From positions 1-64,000 of the forward strand of contig NZ_BBXI01000016.1 of assembly GCF_001078375.1 (NCBI RefSeq): a stretch of DNA of 64,000 bases. The letters are read 5' to 3'. Positions 37,955-45,500 of this stretch are shown piece after piece. Under the pieces are notes generated by a model, which worked only from the letters and a program-made list of their open reading frames with translations, made no database searches and was not told where the DNA came from. The position numbers were made by a program, and so were the translations under genes. Position 1 is the first letter of the stretch. Every line of letters starts with the position of its first letter. This DNA is from Veillonella tobetsuensis (GTDB taxonomy: Bacteria > Bacillota > Negativicutes > Veillonellales > Veillonellaceae).

Positions 37955-38896
37955 TTATAATTCGCCTTCTGCAATAGCATCCAATGTATCAAGGGATGGA
38001 ATAAAGAACAACATACCTGTAATAGGTTTAGAGTAATCGAGCAATTTATCGTTTTGTGTGAACATATTCGTAAGCATTGTTTTCGTTACATCCCAGTAAC
38101 GAGCATAACCAATGAAATATGTGCCACGCACACCTTGGCCAGGTTGTGCAAATGCTACATTCATACGAACGATTTTATGTTCTTCGTCATCGCGATTATC
38201 TTGAGCTACTACATTGTGAGCTGCTGGATCTTTTTCATCATCTTCTAATTCAATATCGCTGAATTTACGACGGCCAATGAATTTCTCTTGCATTTCTGTA
38301 GGAAGTGCACGCCAAGCATCAAGGTCGTGTTCATATTTTTGTGCAAATGCATAAGAACCATTAGTGAATTCAGGGTCTTCATCACCGATAACGCCCCACT
38401 CTACTGCTTCTTGGCCTACAGGATTTTCCGTACCATCAACGAAATCGATAATAGCACGACCTTGTTCATAATGGAAACCATGAGTTTCATCAACTACAGA
38501 TGTAATAGGACGCAAGAATTCCATGATTTGATCCACTACAGTATATGTAACAGATTCATTATTGGAACGTACATGTAAGAACAAATCAGCCGCTACAGCT
38601 GGCACATCTTGTTTATCACCTTTAATACCTTGGAAGTCTTCTAACTCTTTTGGTACAGGTGCATTAGGGAATAAATAATCCCATGCTTTACGGCTAAAGC
38701 CAAAAGCGATACCTAAGCCTTCGCCATTAGCACGAATACTAACAGAACGTTTAATGGCTTGAATACGATCAGCCATATCTTGGATTACTTCTAATTCTGC
38801 ATCGCGATCTTTACGATTTAATAATAATGTTGTGAAATTGACACTTTGACCAGCATCTTTATATACATCTTGTGTTCTAGCTACATCTACTGCCAT
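37955..38896 (-). CDS. DyP-type heme peroxidase
   Basis: 313 residues. The family's GxxDG motif appears as FVDGTEN with the distal catalytic Asp near 153; a proximal His is likely in DPAAHN near 228, and the second half keeps GTYFIGYARY. It uses peroxide to oxidise dyes, porphyrins or other donors. No Tat or Sec signal peptide is seen and no encapsulin gene adjoins, so it is probably cytosolic, a peroxide-defence enzyme of an anaerobe. A -10 TATAAT is at 38922-38927, without a clear -35. Confidence 0.9.
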   Translation of the reverse strand: MAVDVARTQDVYKDAGQSVNFTTLLLNRKDRDAELEVIQDMADRIQAIKRSVSIRANGEGLGIAFGFSRKAWDYLFPNAPVPKELEDFQGIKGDKQDVPAVAADLFLHVRSNNESVTYTVVDQIMEFLRPITSVVDETHGFHYEQGRAIIDFVDGTENPVGQEAVEWGVIGDEDPEFTNGSYAFAQKYEHDLDAWRALPTEMQEKFIGRRKFSDIELEDDEKDPAAHNVVAQDNRDDEEHKIVRMNVAFAQPGQGVRGTYFIGYARYWDVTKTMLTNMFTQNDKLLDYSKPITGMLFFIPSLDTLDAIAEGEL

Positions 38897-38983
38897 TTGA
38901 AACCTCCTAATGAGAAATAGTATTATATACCAATCATAAGTGATTACTAATTTATTGTCTATGCAATATTTATCAGAATAAAT

Positions 38984-39181
38984 TTATAAAGACTTTATTT
39001 CTTTACCATATAGACGTTCCATACCTTGTCTAGTGACAAGCCACATTTTTCCTGATTTTCTAAATTCTCCTTCTAAAAATCCATTCTTTACACGCCCCCT
39101 ACAATTTTGTTTAAGAGAATCAGCAGTAACATTCCAGCGTTCTGCCGCCTCTTGTGTGGTCATTACATCATCTAATTTCAT
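38984..39181 (-). CDS. Small excisionase-like HTH DNA-binding protein
   Basis: 65 residues: MTTQEAAERWNVTADSLKQ forms a MerR/excisionase-type helix-turn-helix, followed by a basic wing (CRGRVKNGFLEGEFRKSGKMWLVT). Such proteins act as phage or plasmid excision and copy-control factors. The ATG shares one base with the stop of the small hydrophobic gene upstream. A second, broken copy of its first 18 residues lies at 39973. It marks the left end of the accessory island. Confidence 0.7.
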   Translation of the reverse strand: MKLDDVMTTQEAAERWNVTADSLKQNCRGRVKNGFLEGEFRKSGKMWLVTRQGMERLYGKEIKSL

Positions 39182-39420
39182 TATAGAACTCCTAATATTA
39201 CTAATAGATTATAAACGGATAACACAAAGGCAATAATACTAATTATTAAAGTTAATCTTGAAATCATATGCTCGCCATTGTTATAATAGTTAGGAAGATT
39301 GGGGCTCTTACGAGCCCCTGTGGTTACTGATTTAATAACTGTATTATTGCGATTGCAAGTTGGATAAACGCGGTTATTATTGGTAGCCACTTTTTTTGTT
39401 ATCTTCCTTAACTTCTTCAA
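39181..39420 (-). CDS. Small tail-anchored hydrophobic protein, unknown
   Basis: 79 residues if read from the TTG eight bases after AAGGAGG; basic N-terminal half (MKKLRKITKKVATNNNR) and one strongly hydrophobic C-terminal helix (ISRLTLIISIIAFVLSVYN). Alternatively only the last 28 codons (39181-39267, starting MISRLTL) are translated: a perfect 7-bp hairpin (GGGGCTC-GTAA-GAGCCCC) lies just upstream of that ATG, although its ribosome-binding site is weak. Coupled to the HTH gene by a one-base overlap. Function unknown. Confidence 0.45.
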   Translation of the reverse strand: MKKLRKITKKVATNNNRVYPTCNRNNTVIKSVTTGARKSPNLPNYYNNGEHMISRLTLIISIIAFVLSVYNLLVILGVL

Positions 39421-39500
39421 TGGCATCACCTCCTTCCTTATGTCTGCCTTAACTATACTATATATTTTATCTGACATAAATCAAATAAATCTTTTTAACT

Positions 39501-39537
39501 AAAAGAGGACTTCCACATCTCTAAATGTAGAAGTCCC
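39501..39537 (-). terminator. Terminator downstream of the broken ImmA/IrrE gene
   Basis: 12-bp stem (39507-39518 with 39525-39536, one G-U), followed on minus by CTCTTTTAG. Confidence 0.75.
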
Positions 39538-39563
39538 CATATCAAGTTAATGAATACATATAG

Positions 39564-39973
39564 TCAGCATATATACATCACTAACTTAATACCTCTAACA
39601 TTAATTAGAGGATTTCTTCTTTGTATTGATGCTGCTTTTTCTGTGATTCCATAATGACTTGCTATGTCTATTATGCTCATGTCCTTAATATATTCATATA
39701 GTCCTAGTAATTCACCTGCAAATGCATTCGCTTGCCACTCAGGATCCTTATATGGTGGTATGTCACCATCTTCTCTCGCCAAAGTAATCGTCTCTACGCG
39801 ATGTAATAATAGATGTCCTAATTCATGTGTCATAGTTAATCTGTCTTGACCATAACCATTGTTTTCTGGTCATGATTTACTCGAGATAAATCAATATCAA
39901 TGTTATTTCTAACACTGTCCTCTGCAGCCTCTTGTGTAGTCATAATATCATCTAGTCCAAATTTCAATTTCAT
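39564..39973 (-). pseudogene. Chimeric, frameshifted ImmA/IrrE metallopeptidase fused to an HTH fragment
   Basis: The 3' part (39564-39833) encodes MTHELGHLLLHR and about 75 further residues of an ImmA/IrrE zinc peptidase (HExxH). Upstream, the frame from ATG 39973 reads MKLKFGLDDIMTTQEAAE, matching the start of the HTH protein at 39181, then runs straight into SVRNNIDIDLSRVNHDQKTM, the usual sequence just before HELGH, and stops at 39836. One lost T in ATGGT(T)TATGGTCAAGAC would restore MVYGQDRLTMTHELGH in one frame. So a deletion fused HTH and peptidase genes and a frameshift then broke the product. Confidence 0.75.
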
Positions 39974-40053
39974 AATCTTCTAACAAAACATCCGATTACT
40001 AATATTAAAACAATAATAGTCGCTATATTAATCAGCCATTCTAAATATTGCAT
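39970..40053 (-). CDS. 27-residue hydrophobic peptide
   Basis: MQYLEWLINIATIIVLILVI plus seven residues (GCFVRRL): one membrane helix with a basic C-terminus. GAGGTG lies four bases before the ATG and the stop overlaps the ATG of the HTH fragment (ATGA), the same arrangement as the pair at 39181. Size and charge pattern resemble type I toxin peptides, but it may equally be a small phage membrane protein. Too short for usual gene finders. Confidence 0.45.
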   Translation of the reverse strand: MQYLEWLINIATIIVLILVIGCFVRRL

Positions 40054-40069
40054 AATTCACCTCGTTGAT

Positions 40070-40207
40070 TTACAATGATGTCGAGAAGGTGGCTGGGCTT
40101 TCACCCGCCTGCTTTTTAGTCTTTGCTAACAAGTTTAAAATTGCTAGTGCTAGTACCAGTAGCGTTAATGTATTTGCTAAACTTGTTAGCTATTTTATTA
40201 TGTCCAT
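40070..40207 (-). pseudogene. Small membrane ORF interrupted by an amber codon
   Basis: From an ATG with a GGTG upstream the frame reads MDIIK, TAG, then LTSLANTLTLLVLALAILN and a charged tail (LLAKTKKQAGESPATFSTSL) to a TAA. If the TAG (40190-40192) was TGG, the protein would begin M-x-x-x-K-W-L, like the 27-residue peptide downstream (M-x-x-x-E-W-L). So it may be a paralogue silenced by one base change. A 13-bp perfect inverted repeat (40125-40137 with 40178-40190) spans its hydrophobic part. Confidence 0.4.
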
Positions 40208-40345
40208 ACTTACACCGCTTTACAATACCGTTACACGCTCTAACATGTTTAACAGCAAGATTCTTTTAATAAAAAACTATCGACTTAGGTAAATAGTATG
40301 TATACAGAGAAATGGACACATATCATAATAGGAGGTGAAACTTAT

Positions 40346-41188
40346 ATGTTTTTCTTTTTTCTTGAGGAAGATACTAGTACAGGTTCGTATACATCGCCTT
40401 TTGATTCGATAAAACAACTTGATGACGAAGGTAATGAGTATTGGTATGCTAGGGATTTACAAGGGATACTTGAATACTCCGAATGGCGAAATTTTTATAA
40501 AATTATTGAAAAGGCAAAAAATGCTTGTGAAGCCAGTGGTCATGTGGTTCAATCCGAATTTGTTGACGTCAACAAATTGGTAGATGTTGGGGCTAACTTA
40601 CAACGTAGTATACAAGATATAGTACTCTCTAGATACGCTTGTTACTTAATCGCTATGAATGGTGATCCGCGTAAAGAGGTAATCGCATTAGCTCAAACTT
40701 ATTTTGCGGTAAAAACTCACAAGCAAGAGCAATTAGAATTGCAAAAAGAAGATAGCTTACGCTTGCAAATCCGACAAGATATTAAAGAGCATAATATTTC
40801 TTTAGCTGAAGCCGCTAACCAAGCAGGAATAAAAGAACCAAGAGATTATGCTATTTTTCAAAATGAAGGATATAAAGGTTTATATGGCGGTTTAGGAGTA
40901 AAACAAATTCATGCTAGAAAAGGTTTAAAAAAATCTCAGAAGATTTTAGATTATATGGGAAGTACTGAACTTGCTGCTAATCTATTCCGCGCTACACAAA
41001 CTGATGAAAAATTACGCCGTGAGGGAATAAAAGGAAAACCACAAGCTAATAAGGTTCACCATGACGTTGGGGCAAAAGTGCGGCAAACCATTAAAGAATT
41101 AGGCGGTACTATGCCAGAAGATTTAGCTACACCGACTAAAAGTATCCAACAAATAAAAAAAGAAAAGCAAAAGAAGCTTTCAAAATAA
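40346..41188 (+). CDS. dinD: DinD-like protein (DNA damage-inducible protein D family)
   Basis: 280 residues on the plus strand, against the local direction. The N-terminal Bro-N-like part holds YWYARDLQGILEYSEWRNF, and the central FVDVNKLVDVGANLQRSIQDIVLSRYACYLIAMNGDPRK is typical of DinD, followed by ALAQTYFAVKTHKQE and a Lys-rich tail. E. coli DinD inhibits RecA filaments; relatives are common on phages and islands. The start follows GGAGG by ten bases (an ATG 16 codons upstream lacks a site). No clear LexA box was found upstream. Confidence 0.85.
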   Translation: MFFFFLEEDTSTGSYTSPFDSIKQLDDEGNEYWYARDLQGILEYSEWRNFYKIIEKAKNACEASGHVVQSEFVDVNKLVDVGANLQRSIQDIVLSRYACYLIAMNGDPRKEVIALAQTYFAVKTHKQEQLELQKEDSLRLQIRQDIKEHNISLAEAANQAGIKEPRDYAIFQNEGYKGLYGGLGVKQIHARKGLKKSQKILDYMGSTELAANLFRATQTDEKLRREGIKGKPQANKVHHDVGAKVRQTIKELGGTMPEDLATPTKSIQQIKKEKQKKLSK

Positions 41189-41228
41189 TACACATTGATT
41201 TGCACCCATTTTCTTGGACAGACAATAA

Positions 41229-41258
41229 GAAAAACCCGCACAACAGTGCGGGTTTATT
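41229..41258. terminator. Bidirectional terminator between dinD and tRNA-Lys
   Basis: Seven-bp stem CCCGCAC/GTGCGGG (41235-41241 with 41246-41252). T-rich on both sides (TTTATTTT on plus, TTTTTC on minus), so it can end dinD and the tRNA transcript. Confidence 0.85.
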
Positions 41259-41259
41259 T

Positions 41260-41335
41260 TGGTGGACCACCAGGGGTTCGAACCCTGGACACCCTGATTA
41301 AGAGTCAGGTGCTCTGCCAGCTGAGCTAGTGGTCC
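41260..41335 (-). tRNA. tRNA-Lys (anticodon CUU)
   Basis: 76 bases with CCA encoded. Acceptor stem GGACCAC/GTGGTCC, D-arm TAGCTCAGCTGGCAGAGCA, anticodon stem-loop CTGACTCTTAATCAG with loop CTCTTAA giving CUU, T-arm with GGTTCGAACC. The 3' end points toward dinD, so elements that integrate at tRNA 3' ends would lie exactly where the accessory genes are. Confidence 0.95.
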
Positions 41336-41347
41336 ATGACACGACTT

Positions 41348-41376
41348 ATTATATGCCTATTTTATAGGAATGTAAA
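41348..41376 (-). promoter_or_regulatory. Promoter of tRNA-Lys inside a long inverted repeat
   Basis: -35 TTTACA (41371-41376), 17-base spacer, perfect -10 TATAAT (41348-41353). The -35 and most of the spacer form one arm of a perfect 17-bp inverted repeat (41359-41375 with 41386-41402). Confidence 0.8.
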
Positions 41377-41409
41377 GAATATTTATTACATTCCTATAAA
41401 ATATATACA

Positions 41410-41712
41410 CTAGAATTGTTGCATCCAATCCTTTATCGTTTCACAAGCCTCTGTAGGAGTAATATCAGTAGTCCCTACACATTCATCACCTTTATAAAAC
41501 TGAATTACACTATGGGTACGGCTTACTGCTTTTACAATAATCTCCGTCAAATCTGCTTTAGCTATACTAAATTGTAAACCATAACGCCCCACATAAGTAA
41601 ATAGCTGTTTTTGTGTGTCGTAATCCATATGAACCTGTAGCATCTTGCCCCCAGGCCAACAGGATTCAACATATTCTTTATTTCTTGGTTTTAGAAAATC
41701 AAAAAATCCCAT
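41410..41712 (-). CDS. Unrecognised small cytosolic protein next to moaA
   Basis: 100 residues starting MGFFDFLKPRNKEYV; mixed alpha/beta, a hydrophobic-aromatic core (LFTYVGRYGLQFSIAKADL) and a final helix PTEACETIKDWMQQF. No domain recognised. Starts one base after the moaA stop with GGAGG seven bases ahead; a longer reading that overlaps moaA has no ribosome-binding site. Likely cotranscribed with moaA. Confidence 0.7.
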   Translation of the reverse strand: MGFFDFLKPRNKEYVESCWPGGKMLQVHMDYDTQKQLFTYVGRYGLQFSIAKADLTEIIVKAVSRTHSVIQFYKGDECVGTTDITPTEACETIKDWMQQF

Positions 41713-41713
41713 G

Positions 41714-42679
41714 CTACCCTCCGATACGCCACATTGGTCGCTCTGGTTGATCCATAGCAATTCCATCATGACGTTCTTGTTTACGCTGTAAAGCCCATTC
41801 AATATAACTGGCAAGTTCGGTTTCACTTAGGCCTCTACGTACAAGAGATACTAAATCAGATTCATCATCACGCAAGAGACATAGACGCATTTGACCATCC
41901 GAGGTAAGGCGAACACGATTACAAGTATCACAATAACTATGGGACATGGAGAATATACATCCAATTTCCTTTCCACTCGGTAAATTATAATACGTTGCAG
42001 GTCCAAAACCATATACAGAGTGATTTTCTGTAAGTATCCCACCACTTACGCGTTCTAATTGAGCCTTCCATTCATCAAAGGTTGGTCCATGAAATGCATC
42101 GCCTTGAAATGGCATATATTCAATAAAGCGCCATATGACAGGCCAAGTCTCCACGTATTGCAACAAAGAACGAACTTCATCATCAGTCCAGTGACGCGAT
42201 AGAACAGTATTGATTTTAACAGAGGTAAAGCCTGCATCAATAGCACTATGAATACCTTTGAGTACAGAATCCAGTTGATTGGCTTTGCCTACACAAAGAG
42301 CAAATGCATCGCTATCTAAAGAATCAAGACTGATATTTACACGGTTTAAACCTAGCTCTTTTAGTTTTGCCGCACGCTGTGCAAGCAAACTGCCATTTGT
42401 GGTCATAGAAAGGTCTTCAAACCAGCCTATTTTCTTAATGCGAGCTAATAACTCTTCAAGATAAGGGTATAGCAAAGGCTCACCACCTGTAAGGCGTACG
42501 GCCTTCACCCCCACATGATGAAAAGCACCTAATACGGTCATCCATTCATCTACAGATAATATCTGTGTTTGGCTTTGTGGCGTAATCTCTGCCGGTCTGC
42601 AATAAGGGCAGCAAAAGTTACACGCATCTGTCAAAGACAGACGTACATATTCAATTGTACGGCCCCATGCGTCCTTCAT
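41714..42679 (-). CDS. moaA: GTP 3',8-cyclase MoaA
   Basis: 321-residue radical SAM enzyme making the first intermediate of molybdopterin from GTP. The N-terminal cluster motif is CNFCCPYC (CxxxCxxC) at about 17-24, followed by TGGEPLLYP. The second, C-terminal [4Fe-4S] site is present as C(IFSMSHSY)CDTC with a further Cys in MRLCLL. The GTP-binding Arg region is intact. Lies 20 bp after a MOSC gene; moaC, moaD and moaE are not in the window. Confidence 0.94.
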   Translation of the reverse strand: MKDAWGRTIEYVRLSLTDACNFCCPYCRPAEITPQSQTQILSVDEWMTVLGAFHHVGVKAVRLTGGEPLLYPYLEELLARIKKIGWFEDLSMTTNGSLLAQRAAKLKELGLNRVNISLDSLDSDAFALCVGKANQLDSVLKGIHSAIDAGFTSVKINTVLSRHWTDDEVRSLLQYVETWPVIWRFIEYMPFQGDAFHGPTFDEWKAQLERVSGGILTENHSVYGFGPATYYNLPSGKEIGCIFSMSHSYCDTCNRVRLTSDGQMRLCLLRDDESDLVSLVRRGLSETELASYIEWALQRKQERHDGIAMDQPERPMWRIGG

Positions 42680-42699
42680 AGCACACCTCGTTTAACTCA

Positions 42700-43140
42700 C
42701 TATTTAATAATCGATACTTCATCACCTACGTTAATTGTACCATTTTTTAGAACTTTTCCAAAAATTCCTTGCGTAGGCATAATACAGGATCCCACTTGTT
42801 TCATAATTTCACAGCCGTGATGGCACTCTTTACCGATTTGTGTTACCTCTAATAATACCTCAGAACCTAGCTGTAATCGAGTTCCTACGGGCAATTCGTA
42901 TAATACGACGCCTTCAACGGTGATATTTTCAGCAAAGTCACCAGGTTTTACATCGGCCCCCTTATTGCGCATATGCTCAATACTTTTAATGCCGAGTAAA
43001 CTAATTTGGCGATGCCAATTACCAGCGTGTGCATCGCCTTCCATGCCATGATCTACGATGAGATTGGCAGATTCAATATTATGTTTCTTTTGCCCTTTTT
43101 TCTCGCTAATAGAGATGGCAATAATCTTTCCTTCAGCCAT
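42700..43140 (-). CDS. MOSC-domain protein
   Basis: 146-residue stand-alone MOSC domain (the fold of the molybdenum cofactor sulfurase C-terminus). GMEGDAHAG, PGDFAENI and the conserved Cys in IGKECHHGCEI are visible. Such proteins bind or transfer sulfur or molybdopterin; the exact step is unknown. It heads the moaA unit, with an extended -10 promoter about 50 bp upstream. Confidence 0.85.
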   Translation of the reverse strand: MAEGKIIAISISEKKGQKKHNIESANLIVDHGMEGDAHAGNWHRQISLLGIKSIEHMRNKGADVKPGDFAENITVEGVVLYELPVGTRLQLGSEVLLEVTQIGKECHHGCEIMKQVGSCIMPTQGIFGKVLKNGTINVGDEVSIIK

Positions 43141-43188
43141 ACAGTCCTTCCCTTCTTATGGGAACAAATTATCTAAATTTATCAATTT

Positions 43189-43197
43189 ATTATAACA
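43189..43197 (-). promoter_or_regulatory. Extended -10 promoter of the MOSC-moaA unit
   Basis: TGTTATAAT on the minus strand (TG-N-TATAAT). The -35 region is poor, as usual for extended -10 promoters. Confidence 0.5.
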
Positions 43198-43251
43198 TAG
43201 TATATAGGTGTAATCCCTGTGAGTTTAGTCACTATTTGGGTGTATTACTTT

Positions 43252-43287
43252 CAAAAAAGAACCCTACCCATTATGAGTAGAGTTCTT
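43252..43287 (-). terminator. Terminator of the purine permease gene
   Basis: About 11-bp stem (agaaccctac/gtagagttct), followed on the minus strand by TTTTTTGAAAG. Confidence 0.82.
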
Positions 43288-43311
43288 AGTATTAATTATT
43301 GTGAAAGTCGA

Positions 43312-44634
43312 TTAACGACGGCCCATTTCTTTAAATTCATCGCCCTTGTTCACGCCATTGAGCAATAGATTAAGCATGATAGCCATGATACTCCCGAATG
43401 TAATACCAGATTTTAATAAAATTTGAGCCCATGCTGGGAAATGCGCATAGAATGTTGGTGCAGCGATAGGAATCATGGAAACACCGATACTAATCGCCAC
43501 AAGCATCAAGTTTTGATTGCCATCAAAATTAACTTTACCAAGAGAACGGATACCGCTAGCAATAATCATACCAAACATGGCAATACCAGCACCACCGAGC
43601 ACTGCATTTGGAATGCTTGCTACAACAGCCGCCAATTTAGGGAATAAGCCTAATAGAATTAAGATTACACCAGATGCAGCTACTACAAAACGACTTTTAA
43701 CGCGTGTTACAGCGATAAGACCAACGTTTTGAGCAAATGCTGTATACGGGAAGCTATTGAGAATACCACCAAAAATAGTGGAAAGACCATCTGCACGAAT
43801 GATGGACGCCAATTCCTTGCGACCAATTTTTTTATCTACGATTTCACCGATTGCGATACTATCACCAGTTGTTTCAACCATAACAACGAGCATAACAATC
43901 ATCATGGAAATCACAGAGGCCCAATCAAATGTTGGTAATCCAAAGTAGAATGGTTCAATAACAGCCACCCAATGAGCTTTACCAACCTCAGCAAAATTGG
44001 CTACCCCCATTGCAAAAGCGATGGCAGTACCTGCAATAAGACCAATTAATACGGAAAGATTACCAAGGAAACCTTTAGCAAATTTATAGGTAAATATAAC
44101 GATTAAGAAGGTAAGAAAACCGAGGCCAATATTGGTAAGACTACCAAACTGTGGATTTCCTACGCCACCGCCCATCCAGTTGACAGCAACAGGCATAAGG
44201 TTAATACCAATAATTGTAATAATAGTACCTGTTACAACAGGTGGGAACAGACGAATCAAGCGACTAAAGAATGGTGCCACCAGGAATGTAAATAAACCTG
44301 CAACGATGATAGCACCGTAAATGGCGGTCATCCCGTGTTGCGCCCCAATCATGGCCATTGGACCAACAGAGGCAAAGGTTACGCCTTGAATCATCGGAAT
44401 ACGCCCACCAATATTACCAAACCCTATTGTTTGAATAAGTGTGGCAATACCGCAAGTAAATAAGTCCGCTGTAATAAGTCGGATTAAATCCTCTACAGGC
44501 AAATGCATAGCTTGCGCAATAATAATAGGTACCGCTACAGCACCTGCATACATTGCTAATACGTGTTGTAAGCCATAGGCAAACAGCTTGGGTACTGGCA
44601 ACATAGAGTCAACAGTATTGTTTTGTTCTGACAT
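43312..44634 (-). CDS. NCS2-family purine (xanthine/urate-type) permease
   Basis: 440-residue inner-membrane carrier with fourteen helices of the nucleobase-ascorbate fold. Family landmarks are QGVTFASVGPM near 82, TTGDSIAIGEIV near 250 and QNVGLIAVTRVKSR near 302. The Q-N-V-G-L form fits xanthine or uric acid carriers rather than UraA. No purine riboswitch precedes it: the 160-bp gap holds only the fchA terminator and an AT-rich leader. guaC (56392) is the only other purine gene here. Confidence 0.85.
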   Translation of the reverse strand: MSEQNNTVDSMLPVPKLFAYGLQHVLAMYAGAVAVPIIIAQAMHLPVEDLIRLITADLFTCGIATLIQTIGFGNIGGRIPMIQGVTFASVGPMAMIGAQHGMTAIYGAIIVAGLFTFLVAPFFSRLIRLFPPVVTGTIITIIGINLMPVAVNWMGGGVGNPQFGSLTNIGLGFLTFLIVIFTYKFAKGFLGNLSVLIGLIAGTAIAFAMGVANFAEVGKAHWVAVIEPFYFGLPTFDWASVISMMIVMLVVMVETTGDSIAIGEIVDKKIGRKELASIIRADGLSTIFGGILNSFPYTAFAQNVGLIAVTRVKSRFVVAASGVILILLGLFPKLAAVVASIPNAVLGGAGIAMFGMIIASGIRSLGKVNFDGNQNLMLVAISIGVSMIPIAAPTFYAHFPAWAQILLKSGITFGSIMAIMLNLLLNGVNKGDEFKEMGRR

Positions 44635-44705
44635 AATGGTCTCCTGTTTTCTAAACTACAAACATTACTCTTATATTTTACGTTATTATTCGGATTTTAA
44701 CAATA

Positions 44706-44748
44706 GAAAAAGAGAAACCTTAGATATTTTATTTTCTAAGGCTTCTCA
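44706..44748 (-). terminator. Terminator of fchA
   Basis: 13-bp stem (44712-44724 with 44735-44747, one mismatch), followed on the minus strand by TTTTTCTATT. Confidence 0.85.
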
Positions 44749-44796
44749 ACTCCATATTTTCCGAACATTAGATAGCATAACGCATATTATCGTCCA

Positions 44797-45414
44797 TTAT
44801 TTATATAAGGCCAAAATGACTGCTTCCTTTTCATCTAGTTCAGATTCGATTCGATCCATTTGTTCTTTTAATTGAGCTACATAGGATTCATCTTTAATGC
44901 CAGAAATATTGATGCGCACATTTAAAAATGCAGCTTTAACAGCGGCTCTTGCATTGATAGCTGCAATGATACCATCGGTAATGAGGTTTTGATTTCCCTT
45001 TGTAGCTGCAACATGCGCAAGCTCAAAAATTTCATGACTAATCAGGCCAATCTCTAATGGAACATTGGCGGCATCTTTATAGGCTTGTTGAATCGCTGCA
45101 CTACGAACTGCCTTTTCATCATCTGTATTTTTAGGCAATCCCAAAGCATCCATAAAGAGATTAAATACATTCGCATCTGCTTGTGCTAGTGAAAGTGCTT
45201 TTTCACGAATAGCCTCCGCCTTATGTTGCAAATCATGCATTTCATCTTGTACATCTTCATAGCCTTTTTTGCCAAAGGTTAAATTGGCTACCATCTCAGC
45301 CAATGCGGCCCCTGTAGCTGCCGTTAATGCCGCAATCGCACCACCACCTGGTGTAGGCTCCTTAGATGCAGTAGCGGCCACAAAATCTTTTATAGAACTC
45401 GTTAATAAATCCAT
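44797..45414 (-). CDS. fchA: Methenyltetrahydrofolate cyclohydrolase/formiminotetrahydrofolate cyclodeaminase
   Basis: 205-residue all-alpha protein of the cyclodeaminase family, with PTPGGGAIAALTAATGAAL near 20 and an Asp-rich DADVF-like segment (QADANVFN). It handles 5,10-methenyl- or 5-formimino-tetrahydrofolate. Directly downstream of fhs, so the pair feeds one-carbon units from formate into purine and thymidylate synthesis. Full length; GAGGTG before the ATG. Confidence 0.88.
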   Translation of the reverse strand: MDLLTSSIKDFVAATASKEPTPGGGAIAALTAATGAALAEMVANLTFGKKGYEDVQDEMHDLQHKAEAIREKALSLAQADANVFNLFMDALGLPKNTDDEKAVRSAAIQQAYKDAANVPLEIGLISHEIFELAHVAATKGNQNLITDGIIAAINARAAVKAAFLNVRINISGIKDESYVAQLKEQMDRIESELDEKEAVILALYK

Positions 45415-45427
45415 ATATACACCTCAA

Positions 45428-45452
45428 TAATAAAGGGGGCCATCGCCCCCTC
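45428..45452 (-). terminator. Terminator after fhs
   Basis: Seven-bp GC stem agggggc/gccccct with a four-base loop, followed on minus by TTTATTATTG. It sits between fhs and fchA, so fchA is either read through or separately started. Confidence 0.7.
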
Positions 45453-45500
45453 TATATACTATGTCAATAAAAATACTATGTCGATTACAATACCATATTA

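Noticed and set aside
40065-40292. 75-codon plus-strand ORF upstream of dinD
   Set aside because: It is antisense to the hydrophobic minus-strand ORF and lacks a ribosome-binding site; its open frame follows from that complement.
41348-41402. Long inverted repeat as an insertion-sequence terminal repeat
   Set aside because: Arms are only ten bases apart with no transposase; hairpin/promoter use explains it better.
44635-44796. Purine riboswitch ahead of the NCS2 permease
   Set aside because: The gap holds the fchA terminator and AT-rich sequence without the conserved purine-aptamer loops.
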